NCBI GenBank assembly: GCA_036426205.1
Contig: CM071570.1
Coordinates: forward strand, 56,022,229-56,086,228
Source: Ascaphus truei
Lineage: Eukaryota > Chordata > Amphibia > Anura > Ascaphidae
Length of the DNA stretch: 64,000 nucleotides
Direction: 5' to 3'
Shown: in pieces, positions 12,140 to 22,098 of the stretch
Position numbering within the stretch: position 1 is the stretch's first letter
Layout: each line of letters begins with the position of its first letter
Notes under the pieces: model-generated
Seen by the model: only the letters and a program-made list of their open reading frames with translations
Databases searched by the model: none
Told to the model about the DNA's origin: nothing
Position numbers and translations under genes: made by a program

Positions 12140-12960
12140 AAAGGCGACTACACAAGTGAGCATTGATAAGACGTCGGTTTGGCTTGATCCATACCCTAAT
12201 AAAGATGTGGCCAGTCTGTTACAGGGTGGCTTTTAGGAGGGTTTTTGGATTCCTTTTTAGAGAAAGGCGGATTATTTGGAGTCTAGAAATGTAAAACCAG
12301 TCAGCGAGCATGGTGAAATTGTTAGGGGGAAGATCTTTAAGGAGGTTGTGTTAGGTAAGATGGCAGGTCCGGTTCGATCCCGCCTTAGCATGATCTTAGG
12401 GTGTCGCCATTGGGCATTGTTTTCAAAAAAAGAGAAGGGGGCTTTTTCACTGAAACAGCATCTGTACTATCCTGAAGGATCATCGTTAACGGTGGTATCG
12501 ATAGGCAGCTTTGCTTGGTGAGCTATGCTAACTTTGATAAGGCAGCCACATTGGTGGGGCGATATGGCCAGGGATGCGCTGCTGGCGAAGGCTTATTTTC
12601 ATTCTGCTTTTTGATTACTGCCGGTGCATCCTCGTTATTTCCATCTGCTTGGGTGTAACTTAAACTATTTTTATTTTGTTAGTAGTGTGCGCCCACATGG
12701 GTAGACACATACAGTATCGTGTTTTTATTTTGAAACATTTTGCACCTTCTTGGAATGGGTTGTACGAAAAAGAGTGCAGGCCGTTGGGTGCTACATTACC
12801 TGGACGACATTCTGTTTGTGGGTCCAGGTGGGTCTGACACAAAGTCTGACTGTGCATGGTGGTTGGAAGAGTTTTCCGTGATGGCGCACGAGTTCTGCTG
12901 GCTGTTGAAAAATGGAGGACCCAACAACGGTTCTCAGTTTTTTTAGGAATCTAAATTGAC
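12140..12960 (+). pseudogene. DIRS-type reverse transcriptase, broken
   Basis: Three-frame reading on the + strand gives successive pieces of a DIRS-like reverse transcriptase: an N-terminal part around 12276-12521 containing EHGEIV, KEVVLGKMAGP and YPEGSS; a middle part near 12575-12655 with LLAKAYFHSAF and LLPVHPRYFHLLGCN; and the catalytic box VLHYLDDILFVGPGGS at about 12789-12836. DIRS elements are tyrosine-recombinase retrotransposons; the YLDD box holds two of the catalytic aspartates. In-frame stops, frameshifts and an AT-rich insertion near 12660-12740 make it non-functional. No tyrosine recombinase, RNase H or inverted terminal repeat was found nearby. Confidence 0.7.
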
Positions 12961-13007
12961 ACTGCCAGGATGGAAAATACACTGATCTAGCAAATCTTAA
13001 ACATCTG

Positions 13008-13535
13008 TCTCTCTGTTTCCTCCTCCTACTCAATTTGATGTCTCTCTTCCCTCTCTCCTGCCCCTTATGCACACTGCTCTCCATTTCCTCCTCCTTCTCA
13101 TCCCTCTATCTCCTCCTCTTCCTGCTGTCTCTCTCTGTCGCCTTCTATCCTTGCTGCAAATCTACTCTTTGTTTTCCCCCCTCCCTGTATTGCCTGGCTG
13201 TCTCTTGTCCCCTCTTCCCCACTGTACTCTCTCCTCCATCATGCCCTTCTCCTCTTTGCACTCCCTCCTCCCCTCTCTTTCCACTCTCTGCTTTTCTCTA
13301 TGCACACTACACTCTCCTTTCCTACTCATCTCATCTGTCTTGTATTCTCCTTACGGTCTGTCTGTTTCCTCCTCACTTTGCTATCTCTCTTCCCCCTCTC
13401 TTTGCACACTTCTTTCCATTCTCTCCTCTTCTTGCTATCTCGCAGTCTCCTCTCCCGTCCTTGATGTCTCTCCTCCTCTTCTTGCTGTCTCTCTCTCTGC
13501 CTCCTCCACTCCTTGCTCCTCTCTTTGAGGAGGCT
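13008..13535. repeat. Polypyrimidine tract, about 0.5 kb
   Basis: The + strand is almost pure C and T, built from degenerate copies of phrases like 'ccatttcctcctcctt' and 'tgctgtctctctctgcc'. Lack of stop codons in such sequence opens frames of 190 and 153 codons, which are serine/leucine/proline-rich artefacts. Long mirror-like purine/pyrimidine tracts can form triplex DNA. Confidence 0.75.
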
Positions 13536-13789
13536 TTTCCAGTCGTTGTAGTCATCGCTAGCTATATAGATATAAACAAAGTATGCAATACACTGGTTCA
13601 GGTGTAGTGCGAGTGTGTTCTGAGAGTGATGACTACATGTGGCGGTCTTACAACAGACTGCCTAACTTTACAAGAGCAACTAGTAGAGCTTTCCCCCTTT
13701 TTATTGCATGGTTCCAGAAACACGGTTGTGTTACATCAGTACTTATAAAAAGAAAAAAAACATTTTTATAGTTGCTTTCATTTGGCCAC

Positions 13790-14317
13790 TCTTGTGAAGC
13801 TGACCATGGTGGCCATACTGTTTCTCTTTTGGAATTTAGTCAGAGAGAAGTTGGGTGGTTTGGGGCTGCTTTGCTACCTCAGGACATGGACGGCTTCCCC
13901 TCATTGACACAACCATGAATTCTGCATTGTAACACAAGATTTTAGAAAAGAATATCAAGCCATCCGTTCCATGAGCTGAAGTTTAAATGAAAGTGGGTCA
14001 TGCAGCAAGACAATGATCCTAAACATACAAGCAGATCTACAAAAGAATGGCTGCAGAATAAGAAATTCCACATTTTAGTATGGCCTAGTCAAAGTCTGAA
14101 CCTAAACCTCATAGAAATGTTGTGGCAGGACCTGAGGCAAGCTGCCCATGCAAGGAAGCCCTAAAATGTCACTGAGTTGAAGCTGCTCTGTAAGGAGGTA
14201 TGGGCCAAAATTCCTTTAAACCAATGTGGGACTGACTAGCAGTTACAGGAAGTGCTTAGTTGAAGTCATTGCTGCTCAAGGGAATGCCACCAGGTACTGA
14301 ATCTAAAGGTTCACATA
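13790..14317 (+). pseudogene. Tc1-like transposase, C-terminal half, dead and interrupted
   Basis: Reading across frames on the + strand gives the Tc1 signature: a QQDNDPKHT box at about 14003-14029 (the second catalytic Asp region), then KEWLQNKKFHIL, a 'VWPSQS..LN' block and LIEMLWQDLRQA, where the Glu is the third residue of the DDE triad. Stops and shifts occur throughout. The 3' end of the element is separated from it by an inserted MITE and resumes at 15091. The N-terminal DNA-binding part is not recognisable upstream. Confidence 0.8.
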
Positions 14318-14583
14318 CAGCTCAATCTCATTATAGCGCGATCTCCACTCCACGCTACAATGCAGATCCGCTTTTAACGTGGTCTCAGCGTGGCTCCCGA
14401 TTTAAAAACATCTCCAAGTTTTTTTTTTTTTTTAATAAAACATTCAATGCTTTATTGCTAAGGACACACAAAGAGACAGACACCAATACATATATCACTC
14501 CTTCCCCCTACACATCATGATGGACTGCACTGTGCAGTAGATGTTAAGTTTGTTTATAGAGTCAGATTCGTCACACCAACCCT

Positions 14584-14646
14584 GTGGTGTAGCCGCTAGA
14601 CAATTGCACTAACATATGAAAGATTATGGGTTCGATTCCTGCATGG
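14584..14646 (+). repeat. tRNA-Ala-like sequence T1
   Basis: GTGGTGTAGC at the start matches the A-box region of tRNA-Ala, and GGGTTCGATTCCTGC matches a perfect B box and T-arm. The anticodon-loop position reads CTAACAT, so the Ala AGC anticodon seen in its sister copies has mutated here. Acceptor pairing is poor. It is best called a tRNA-derived repeat, not a functional tRNA gene. Confidence 0.6.
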
Positions 14647-14766
14647 TATATTATAATTTATAAATTATTATTTTGTATAATAATTTATAAATTATAAAAT
14701 AAAAAAATTATTTAGCAATTATAATTTATAATTAAAATAAAATAATAATTTATAAATTATACCATA

Positions 14767-14829
14767 CCATGCGGGAATTGAACCCATAATCTTTCATATG
14801 CTAGTGCAATTCTCTAGCTGCTACACCAC
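14767..14829 (-). repeat. tRNA-Ala(AGC)-like sequence T2, inverted partner of T1
   Basis: On the minus strand it reads GTGGTGTAGCAGCTAGAG, then CACTAGCATATG with an AGC anticodon in the loop, then GGGTTCAATTCCCGC. With T1 it forms a convergent inverted pair, 3' ends inward, separated by 120 bp of AT-rich palindromic DNA. A third, partial copy (14849-14874, + strand) covers only the D-arm and anticodon region. Confidence 0.6.
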
Positions 14830-15090
14830 AGGGTTGGTGTCTCCCATGTAGCTAGAGAATTGCACTAGCATATGTGACCCTCCTCTGTGCTTGAAAGTCA
14901 AATTGAAAGTCAGCTTGGGAGAGCATACATAAGTGCCGCGCACATGGACACAGCATGATGAAGCAGGGAGAGGAGAGAGCTGCAGATGCCGGATAAGTCC
15001 TCGTGATCGCGGCAGCCATTTCACGATCCCGGTTATAACGTGGTCTCATTATGTGGACCCCGAGCACCGCGTTATAACGGGGTTCAGCTG

Positions 15091-15275
15091 TACTTTTCCA
15101 CACATGAATATTGAATGTTGAATCATTTCTAGATAAATAAATGTTGACATTTTTTTTGTCATTTGTTTGATCAGGTTTTCTTTATCTATTATTAAAATAT
15201 AGATTAAGATCTAATAACATTTTAGGTTTGAAATTATGTGAAAATCCTAAGGGGTTCACAAACTTTTTCTCGTGT
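15091..15275 (+). mobile_element. 3' end of the interrupted Tc1 element
   Basis: After the inserted MITE the Tc1 sequence resumes as tacttttccacacatgaata and runs to a terminus resembling 'ggggttcacaaactttttct', typical of vertebrate Tc1 3' ends. Removing 14318-15090 and one TA restores a continuous 'ggttcacatacttttccac'. A CA microsatellite begins immediately after. Confidence 0.65.
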
Positions 15276-15284
15276 GTGTATGTA

Positions 15285-15285
15285 T

Positions 15286-15355
<70 letters not shown>

Positions 15356-15364
15356 AACACACAG

Positions 15365-15402
<38 letters not shown>
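15285..15402. repeat. (CA)n microsatellite
   Basis: Interrupted CA repeat of about 115 bp. Frames opened through it encode only Thr/His or Val/Cys and are not genes. Confidence 0.95.
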
Positions 15403-15405
<3 letters not shown>

Positions 15406-16079
15406 TATATCATGTATACACTAGGATTACATATAAAACATGCAGTGTGGAATAGATTGAAAAAGTAATAGAAAAACAACATATGCACAGTGATATTTTG
15501 TTCTGGTGTGAAAAAACAATTGTGATGGAAGGAGGCAATTTTACTTAATTTACATTGCAGTAAAAATAAAATCTAATGTGATGTGTTATGTTCTAGCATA
15601 CAGTAGATAGTGTCATATAAAATAAAATACAAAGCGATACTATGTCAAACAAAAATATTTTTGGTTACTGTGGTTTTGCAAAATGTCAATTTTTTTTACT
15701 ATAGAATAATGAATAGGAAGGATTGTTTATGACTAAAAGTTATGTTTAATTGAAACTCAAGACATCATTATTATAGGTTTACCGCAGAATGTTGAATTCA
15801 TATAATTATTGCATAGGAATTATTAAAAAAGTAAATTTGCTATACTACAGTACAGTACTTAAGGCATACTCTGAAGATAACTACATACTGAGAGGGTTGG
15901 TTCTTTCACTGGTATTTTGATTCCTAAAAATGTTTTGGCTGTGGACATGTTTTTGGCTCTAACTTCATTTTGAGTTTTTGTTTTGCAACATTTTTACAAA
16001 ACTATGCCAAAAACAAAGAATTGGAACTATGCTAAAAACGATGCCAAAAACAACCAATTGGAACTGATTGATGGACAGA

Positions 16080-16560
16080 CAGTACTGGCATAGAGTAGAG
16101 AGAGGTCAGATGGTGTTATCTGTATACCAACCTTACATAGCCAACATCGGCGTACCATAACAGTGTTAATATATATATTGTCCCCAACATATACGCAAAG
16201 CCTGTGTCACATAAGAGGGTTAATAACGCTAACACTAGAATTGATTCACTGTATACTAGGAGAGTAGAGAAATGTCAGATGGGGGTATCTGTATTCTAAC
16301 CTTACAGTATGTAACCAACACAGGTGTAATGTACCAGGGTTAAACCAAGTGGCACTGATTGGCTGGTATACTGTCATAGAGTATAGAGATGTCAGATGGT
16401 GTTATCTGTATGCCAAGGGAATATATACCCAATGCAGGTTATCTTTGTTAACAGAACTGGTACTAATTGACTGCTATACTAGTAGACAGTAGAAATAGGT
16501 TTGATTATTCTGTCTTTATAGGCCAACCTATAAACCCACCATAGGTAACCTATCAAACTT
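16080..16560. repeat. Four degenerate tandem copies of a ~115-170 bp unit
   Basis: A phrase resembling 'agagtagagagatgtcagatggtgttatctgtataccaa' recurs near 16095, 16264 and 16380, and weakly near 16485. Each copy is followed by a 'ccaacacaggt'-like phrase. Unit spacing varies, so this is an old, diverged tandem duplication. No coding potential is evident. Confidence 0.6.
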
Positions 16561-17049
16561 GAACTGATGGTCTTGTTTACTATTTACTATTAGCAGTAGA
16601 GATGGCCTGGTTCATGGCTGCCAATTTTTTCGTCTGTGTACTACAGGATGCTACCTGCAGCACTACTCCCACCTTAGCTTCCCCTGCCATCACTGACACA
16701 AAATTGTTTAACGGAGGGGGAAATACATTTCAGCTCCAAACTGAGCAGGAATCAAAAACTAGATTTGAGTTTGGATTTGATTTGTGCAGCGCTCGGCTTG
16801 TGCAAATCATTTCCATCCTCTTTGCCTGTCTTGCTATTGAAAGAGGAAAGGCATGGAAACATTATAATAGAAATTATGACATAGTCCCAGGATATTGGGC
16901 AGCATTCTGCCTGATTTATAGAAGAAAGTGCAGACATAGTATGGAACTGATCCTCCCCACAGATTCCCAGTCACTAAGGCTGGTGAATAGGAAATCCATA
17001 CCAGACTTTACAATGGTTCTGGTTTCCCTCATCTGCTCTCCTAATTGAG

Positions 17050-18980
17050 GAACAGGAATATATTGCTGTTAGTTTGTCTTTTTCACTCTGTCTTAGAGCC
17101 TGGAGGCTGGGAGGATGCTGCTCCCCAGGATTCAGTTTGGGGTAGACGCCCCCTCACGTGTTGCAGTATCTGAGAATCTATTGGGACGCTGTCCCCATCT
17201 GACAATTAAGAACTCAATGTTATATCTGTGTGTTATTTAAAGTTGGTAACTGGCTTACCCAGCCAACATTGAAGATAGGGATATGCTTTGAGTTAGACTC
17301 CTGACAGGAGTAGATGTTATTTGTATGATTTATTTTGTTTCGTAAAGTGATGGTGTTTAAAATGTTCTGTGTCACTAATGGAAAAATAAACCGTTGAGGG
17401 CTGAGCGCCCCATGTGTGTATACACTTGTTTGTCCGCATTTTCGATAAATTAAACCATAGAAGACTGTCGCGAAGAGCCTGGGCAAACAGCAGCACTATG
17501 TAAAGGCAGATGTTTGTCACAAAATATTTTGACCTTGATGAAGAACAAATTGACCTCTAACTCCCTCATGGTAGACTGCAGTGTATTTTAGGACAGGCCC
17601 ATCCAGCACGGAAAGGGTTGAACCTGGGGGGAAATGACAGTCTTGTGTAACTGAAGAACTAGCTTATCAGGTTGTCTTAGAAGTGCATCCCCATTAAAGC
17701 TTCCCTTTTCTTCTCAATCCACTATCTGGAGAAAATGAAAGAGATTCTGTGATGACTGTTGGTTGTTAAATTTATTCTAACTTTAACAGTATGATTAGGC
17801 AACCACAGCAAGCACAGATGTTCATTTAATTGGCTTTTCTTTAAAAAAACATTGCATGCTATGAACTTAAAAAGGTAAAGTTGGATATCCAGCTTATTAA
17901 TGTTACTTTGTGGATAGCTTCTTTTTTATATTCCCACCATGCAGCTGTTTTCTAGAATTAGGTATGTGCATGCTTGAAGCACAGGGCCAGGATATCAGAT
18001 CTCTTTCTGCTATGCAAATCTTCAGATATCTACTCTTATACATGCAAAGGCTGAATCAAAGATTTTCTGTAAAGTAACACCATAATTAATATATATATCT
18101 ATATATCTATATCTATATAGATATATATATATATGTTACTTCCAAGCGTTATGAGCATGTTTGTAGCTTCAATAAATGCGATCATTGTCTGACAGTAGCA
18201 GTAGAATCAGCTGATTGAAATATTTGCACTGGTGTGAAAAAGAAAATGAACAGTACAGGTGTGACACACAAACCACTTGGCAGCAAAAGAGACCAGGGCA
18301 GATTTTGCATGCAAGAATTTACGGAGAACTATTACAACGTTCTTTCTCATTATATTTTAGCATTCTATTTTGTATTACTGTGAATGTTTGCTGAGAAAAC
18401 AAATATAGTTTCTCATTTGACCTTGTGATGAGCAGTAAATGTTAGTACTTCATTACTGTATGTGAGTTGAGGAACTTGATGATATCAGTTTAACCTTCAT
18501 TTTTGATGCCACATGTCCAACCATAAGGATGCTGCTCATGGATGGGAGTCTGCATATACATATCCTGTTACTAGGCAACAAATACACTTTAAAAAGAAAC
18601 CAGGCAGGATAGATACGAAGGTTATCTGAAGATATGGGTACCATGGATGATATACTGGAAAGCAAATGTTTAAAGATACTCTATATGCTTTCTCTCTAAC
18701 ACAACAATATGTGACTGTAATGTGAACTACACCGAAATGCAAATGTACAGTAAGTGTAATAAAGTATAAATGGATGTATCGAAAATTAAAAAAGATGGAA
18801 ATGTATCTTCATTTTTTATGCCGTGTCCAACCACACAGTGCTCATTTGCATGTCATTTCCCAGAATCCCTTGCTGCAGTGGTAGCACTGTATGCTAGGAG
18901 ATAATGGTGAAAAGCATAGTTGCAGACCTGTCTAAGACATGTGAATGTGCTCACAAGTAATATTTTTATATATATATTTA
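17050..18980. other. Non-coding AT-rich sequence with AT microsatellite
   Basis: No gene was recognised. An AT-rich palindromic microsatellite lies at 18088-18135. The stretch ends at the next pogo-like MITE. Confidence 0.5.
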
Positions 18981-19133
18981 TATATCTGAACCCATTAGAA
19001 CGCGGTGCTCGGGGTCCACATAATGAGACCGCATTATCGAGAACACTGGGATCGCGACATGGCCGCCGCGATCAGGGGTTCCGCTGCATCTACAGCTCTC
19101 TCCTCTCCCTGCTTCATTATTTTATATAATACA

Positions 19134-19195
19134 CATGCAGGAATTGAACCCATGATCTTTCATACGCTAGTGCAATTCTCTATCTGCTGCACCAC
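19134..19195 (-). repeat. tRNA-Ala(AGC)-like sequence T4
   Basis: On the minus strand it reads GTGGTGCAGCAGATAGAG, CACTAGCGTATG with AGC in the anticodon position, then GGGTTCAATTCCTGC. It is divergent from T5, with 5' ends facing each other across a palindrome centred near 19245. Confidence 0.55.
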
Positions 19196-19295
19196 AGAAT
19201 GAGTGTGATGAATCTGACTCTATAAACAAACTTAACATCTACAGTACTGTACTGTGCAGTTTGTTTATAGAGTCAGATTCATCACACCAGCTAGA

Positions 19296-19355
19296 GTGTT
19301 GCAGCTAGAGTATTGCACTAGCATATGAAGTACTAGGGGTTCAATTCCTGCATGG
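19296..19355 (+). repeat. tRNA-Ala(AGC)-like sequence T5
   Basis: It reads 'gttgcagctagag', CACTAGCATATG and GGGGTTCAATTCCTGC on the + strand. It shares the 'tgtttatagagtcagattc' leader with T1, so leader plus tRNA-like body is one repeated module. Confidence 0.55.
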
Positions 19356-19405
19356 TGTGTGGGTGTGTGTGGGTGTGTGTGGGTGTGTGTGGGTGTGTGT
19401 GGGTA
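19353..19405. repeat. G-rich 10-bp minisatellite
   Basis: About five copies of GTGTGTGGGT. The regular GGG spacing on the + strand makes G-quadruplex formation possible. Confidence 0.85.
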
Positions 19406-19966
19406 TATGTATGTGTCTCCGTGTGCGTCTGTCAGTAATAAAGAAAACAGAGATGTTTTTAAATCAGGAGCCACACTCACACCGCGTTATAAGCGGATTG
19501 TGCTATAACGGAGTTGAGCTGCATATATACACACACATGCTTTGATTGCAAGCGACTTCTGATATTGCAGTTGCACTTGCCACGTCGGTATAGAAAGAGA
19601 GCACATATTAAACTTGATATTACAATAAACTTTAGTTACATTTGTCTAAAACACACATACAGTACTATGATATTTAGTAAAGTTGGATATTTAACAAGCA
19701 GTTAATTTTAGATAAGCTAACTACCTAATATACATTTCATTATACTGCAGTATTAAATAGATATTTAAAAACTTTTGTAACTGATTGTTTTTTACTGATT
19801 GTGACCCATGTTTAAGTGCTCCCTTTATTTATAAATACATTCAGCTTCTAAATTAATTCATTTCCTAGATAAATTGTTACCATAGAGGCATACAGAAGTA
19901 CATAGACTACACCAACTGCTAGGTTTCCAGGATCTCTTAAATTATTATTAAATTAAAACGGATTGT

Positions 19967-20345
19967 TCCACTTTCAATCCGTGCGGATTATTCCAAAACC
20001 GCCATTGGATACAATCCGCTGGTGAATTTTAACAACCCAATCCACGGATTTCGCAATCCATTGGAGGATTTTACTAATCCAATTTGCGGATTTAGTAAAT
20101 AACTGGTGGATTGTAAGAATCCAATTAGCAGATTCTGCAATCCGTGTGTTGCGTTTTTACAATCCACCGGTGTCTTGCTAAATCCGCGGATTGTATTGGT
20201 AAAATCCTTCAAAGGATTGGAGAATCGGCGGATTGGATTGTCAGTGGTAAAACAATCCAGAATAGACAAATCGCCCTTTTTGAGACTGATTTGCGGAAAT
20301 CCGCAAACCAAAGGCACCAGCCGATCCGCGGTTTTTCCAAATCTG
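19967..20345 (-). repeat. 21-bp tandem repeat array with open heptad frame
   Basis: The array is built from diverged 20-22 bp units, each carrying GGATT and AATCC words in a near-palindromic setting (for example 'aatccgcggatt'). On the minus strand a 143-codon frame (20419-19988) stays open and reads as 7-residue repeats of the type NPxIGLL-KSxxGLR. Because 21 bp is seven codons, one stop-free unit opens the whole frame, so openness is weak evidence of coding. No splice sites or conserved flanks were recognised. I read it as a minisatellite. Confidence 0.6.
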
Positions 20346-20730
20346 CTAAAAAAGTTAGCCCATCTCTCCTCGTGACCGATGGCCACAACAGGTTTTGGGA
20401 ATAACCAACTACCTTGCATCCAGGTGAATACACATTTTTTTTTTGCATACTAATAAAAAGTTAGGTGGTTGTCTCAGAAATCTGGTGTGGACACGGGTCA
20501 CGAGGAGAGGTTTGGAAAACACTGGCCTAAATCTTTACTAACATTCATGTCACGAGAGTTACTCACTGACTAATATGTTTGTGTTTGGCAGCTTTTGGCA
20601 ATGGTTATTTTCATAACTCAGCAGCCACAAATGTCTACAATTTGCAGAGAATGCCAACATGCACAAATGTTTTGCATAACTCTAATGCCAGTGTATGTTG
20701 TTTAGAAAATAGAGAAACCATAGGTTAGAC

Positions 20731-21040
20731 CAGGGGAGCGCAAACTTTTTGAGCTGCGGTCCCTGCCATCTCCCCCCTGCTCTCGCGTCCCCCTTTCGCT
20801 TGTGTGCGGCATCAAATGATGCTGCGTGGTCAAGTGACCCCTTTCCATTTAGACGGCCGTGTGATGACGCGTTGCCATGGCGACACGTCGCAGCGTCTGA
20901 ATCAAGGTAAGTTTTATTATTGCAGTGGTCTCACTTGATCCCCCAGCATTTCATTTAAATGCCTCGGGGAAGAGCACAGGACCTCTACAAGCGCCCACGC
21001 TCCCCCCAAAAATCCAGCGCCCCCCCTTTGTGCACCGCTG
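20731..21040. mobile_element. hAT-type MITE
   Basis: The left end CAGGGGAGCGCAAACTTTTT is inverted relative to the right end 'tttgtgcaccgctg'. The flanks GGTTAGAC (20723-20730) and GGTTTGAC (21041-21048) are an 8-bp duplication with one mismatch. The interior words 'catttaaatgcctcggggaa' and 'gttgccatgg' place it in the same family as 10013-10377. Confidence 0.8.
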
Positions 21041-21048
21041 GGTTTGAC

Positions 21049-22090
21049 AGAACATTGTAAGACACTGTTGCTATGCTGAATCCATAATGGTGGTCCTGAG
21101 GAAAACTGTTGCTAACCATTTATTTATATGTTTGTTTTATGAAGAATGAGTCACTATTTAAAGTGCAGTCTACAAAGATGTGAAAACCCAATTTAAAATT
21201 AGGATGGATTTTTGCAATTAGCTAAATTTCCTCACAGCAACCTGCTCGTAACCAGTCAGTCATCAATTCAATGGTTTATTTTTCTTTCTCCTCCAGGAAT
21301 TACATGTCTGAGACCCCAAGTTAAATTGTTTTCTTATATTTATTTGAGAAGAAATAATATGTTTTTTTCTTAGGTTTACAGAGATTGAAATGCAGTTGAC
21401 GCTCTAACTGTAATATATGTTTGGGGAAATGTCCCTATGGTTACTTCCTGAATCCTAAAAGGCAACTGTGCTTCTTGTTAACAACACTTCCTGGAGAAAT
21501 ATACATATCTATTAAGTCAGAAAAGAAGTTTAGAATTTTTGGAACCTTGGGGGTCTTTTTCAAGGTAGTGTTAAAAGACACAAATGCTGCTAATTTTGGG
21601 GGATAATCCACAAACGGTGTTCCTCTGGAACAATATTTGTTGTACTTATGCCCAAAAGGAGGTTATCAATGTACTGTAGCTGTTCACTGCAATCTTTGCA
21701 TATTTTTATGTACACTAATATTTTTCGTGCTTTGACATTTTCAAAAAGGTCTCATCTCACCCAAATCAGAGCCCCGTGCCCAAATGGATGTGTACAGCAA
21801 GGAGAGTAAGAACAACCTGTACTCCAGCCCTCAATACTTTTCCCTGGTCATATTTTTAGACTAGTTGACACTTTTGAACCACCAGTCAGTTGACAGACCC
21901 TTGATTTGTGATAATGCTCCCAGTTGTAGGACTGTAAAAGCTGTGCAATGTATTCTTGGGAATGGAGAAACATAACTCACTGCTCAGTTGTCATTGGATA
22001 TCTACGATTAAAAGTATGTAATTAAATGTGGTTAGTGGGTGGGTGCTTAGCACAAGGGGTAATAGGTGGGGACTTTGAGACAACAGCTTC
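21049..22090. other. Non-coding sequence
   Basis: No gene, splice-flanked exon or element terminus was recognised in this kilobase. Confidence 0.5.
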
Positions 22091-22098
22091 TCCTCAAC

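Larger units (their letters stand above)
14318..15090. mobile_element. Pogo/Tigger-like MITE, copy 1, inserted in Tc1
   Basis: Ends CAGCTCAATCTCATTATAGCG and CGCGTTATAACGGGGTTCAGCTG are inverted repeats flanked by TA (14316-14317, 15091-15092). Related copies are at 18986-19521, 58078-60496 and 63813 to the window end; all share 'cgttataacg', a 'ggggtccac' block and a 'gccgcgatcagg'-like block. The interior holds a (T)15 run and two inverted tRNA-Ala-like sequences around an AT-rich centre. No transposase is encoded. Confidence 0.75.
18986..19521. mobile_element. Pogo/Tigger-like MITE, copy 2, with tRNA-Ala-like pair
   Basis: It starts ctgaacccattagaacgcgg and ends 'gctataacggagttgagctg', matching the TIRs of copy 1 in inverted orientation. 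The 'gtgctcggggtccac' and 'gccgccgcgatcaggggttc' blocks identify the family. The left TIR has lost its first two bases and the TA flank is not exact. It holds two tRNA-Ala-like sequences and a G-rich minisatellite. Confidence 0.65.

Noticed and set aside
12740..12946. YLDD box taken as a retrovirus or hepadnavirus polymerase
   Set aside because: The surrounding residues (VLHYLDDILFVGP and upstream YPEGSS, LLPVHP) match DIRS-type elements.
13035..13607. 190-codon and 153-codon frames
   Set aside because: Serine/leucine/proline translation of a polypyrimidine tract.
14584..14646. Functional tRNA-Ala gene
   Set aside because: The anticodon is mutated and the acceptor stem pairs poorly; it sits as an inverted pair inside a MITE, so tRNA-derived repeat is the better call.
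15285..15402. CRISPR-like regular repeats
   Set aside because: Plain CA microsatellite; there are no spacer-separated repeats anywhere in the window, which is eukaryotic.
16602..17048. 148-codon + strand frame
   Set aside because: Fairly normal amino-acid composition, but no recognisable domain, splice sites or repeat homology; a chance frame of this length is plausible in 64 kb.
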